A model generated the notes under the pieces. The model had not been told where the DNA came from. It saw nothing but the letters and a program-made list of their open reading frames with translations, and did no database searches. A program made the translations under genes and the position numbers. A DNA stretch of 43,259 nucleotides, taken from NCBI RefSeq assembly GCF_026151205.1, contig NC_087073.1:12867578-12910836 (forward strand). Reading direction: 5' to 3'. This DNA comes from Bolinopsis microptera. Its lineage: Eukaryota; Ctenophora; Tentaculata; Lobata; Bolinopsidae. Every line of letters begins with the position of its first letter. The first letter of the stretch is position 1. Shown piece after piece: positions 42,777 through 43,259 of the stretch.

Positions 42777-43259
42777 CTCGAGAGTAACAATTATCACACT
42801 TATTTCAAGATATCTCCGCTTCTGATTGGAGCTAAGCGCTCATCTTGGGCATTAAAATGGTCAGAATCATCATATTAAGTGGGGTAGAGCATGGTTTTAA
42901 AGTCTTCAGACTTCAGGTTGTTGAGTTATTAGGTAAAATCCCATTTTTACGCTCTCGCAAGTAGCGATTGATGCACTTATTTCAAGATATATCAGCTTCT
43001 GATTGGAGATTAACGCTCATCTTGGGCACTGAAATGGTCAGAATCATCATATTAAGTGGGGTAGAGCATGGTTTCAAAGTCTTCAGACTTCAGGTTGTTG
43101 AGTTATTAGTTCAGATCCCATTTTTATGCTCTCGCGAGTAGCGATTGATGCACTTATTTCAAGATATATCAGCTTCTGATTGGAGCTAAGCGTTCATCTT
43201 GGGCATTGAAACGGTCAGAATCATCATATTGAGTGGGGTAGAGCATGGTTTCAAAGTCT
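42777..43259. repeat. 177-bp satellite, runs off the window
   Basis: Units start at 42777, 42954 and 43131, each beginning CTCG and sharing CACTTATTTCAAGATAT, CTTCTGATTGGAG and TCAGAATCATCATATT. The last is cut by the window end. An older, more diverged unit lies just before (about 42607-42776, with CTCGGCTTCTGATTGAGATA). One 177-bp unit and one diverged unit lie inside each 903-bp repeat. Confidence 0.9.

Larger units (their letters stand above)
40245..42953. repeat. three 903-bp tandem units containing the LINE 5' end
   Basis: Units are 40245-41147, 41148-42050 and 42051-42953, nearly identical by eye (for example TTTTTAAG versus TTTTTGAG and ATTTAGTATAC versus ATTTACTATAC in unit 1). Each contains about 200 bp of LINE endonuclease sequence, the AGGGTACAGGG target copy, the split-ORF fragment and satellite-like sequence. 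The breakpoint joins TTTTTACGCT of the satellite to TGGAGTAGAGGTC inside the LINE. After unit 3 the satellite continues normally with CTCGCAAGTAG. Confidence 0.95.

Overview
This window is AT-rich animal nuclear DNA, probably from a non-bilaterian or other marine invertebrate. The evidence is spliced genes with short GT-AG introns, an animal-type long-chain acyl-CoA synthetase, a class A GPCR, LINEs, an LTR retroelement and many minisatellites. Nothing looks bacterial. I cannot fix the phylum from sequence alone. Two host genes are well supported. One is a 675-residue acyl-CoA synthetase with a single coding exon (28884-30911, +). The other is a four-exon GPCR that I assembled by splice sites (20067 down to 18365, -). 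Its three introns are 134, 133 and 128 bp.

Layout. 1-7.7 kb is gene-poor and repeat-rich: an 8-bp array, a 40/46-bp minisatellite, a foldback at 1.2-1.5 kb, a 12-bp minisatellite and a 46-bp perfect palindrome. 7790-17434 is one LTR retroelement on the minus strand. Its two ~735-bp LTRs are near-identical and flanked by a CGAG duplication, and it has a primer-binding site, a polypurine tract, an intact gag and a fragmented envelope-like gene, but no recognisable pol. A LINE fragment sits in the env region, and an F-box-like ORF lies near the 3' LTR. 18.4-20.1 kb is the GPCR. 20.1-28.8 kb is mostly intergenic, with a decayed LINE tail at 25.0-25.5 kb and a templated-insertion-like duplication at 22.9-23.3 kb. 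28.9-30.9 kb is the synthetase gene. 32.1-34.6 kb is a mosaic of short repeated GC-rich elements and a foldback. 35.7-35.9 kb is a purine minisatellite.

36.65-43.26 kb is the most layered part. A 5'-truncated Jockey/I/R1-type LINE (36930-40442, -) with an 11-bp target duplication has split an older minus-strand reading frame, which reads through if the LINE is skipped. The LINE's 5' end plus about 700 bp of flank was then amplified into three 903-bp tandem units (40245-42953). These lead into a 177-bp satellite that runs off the window.

The host genes show no obvious functional link to each other. The window mainly records successive mobile-element insertions and local tandem amplification around a few genes.
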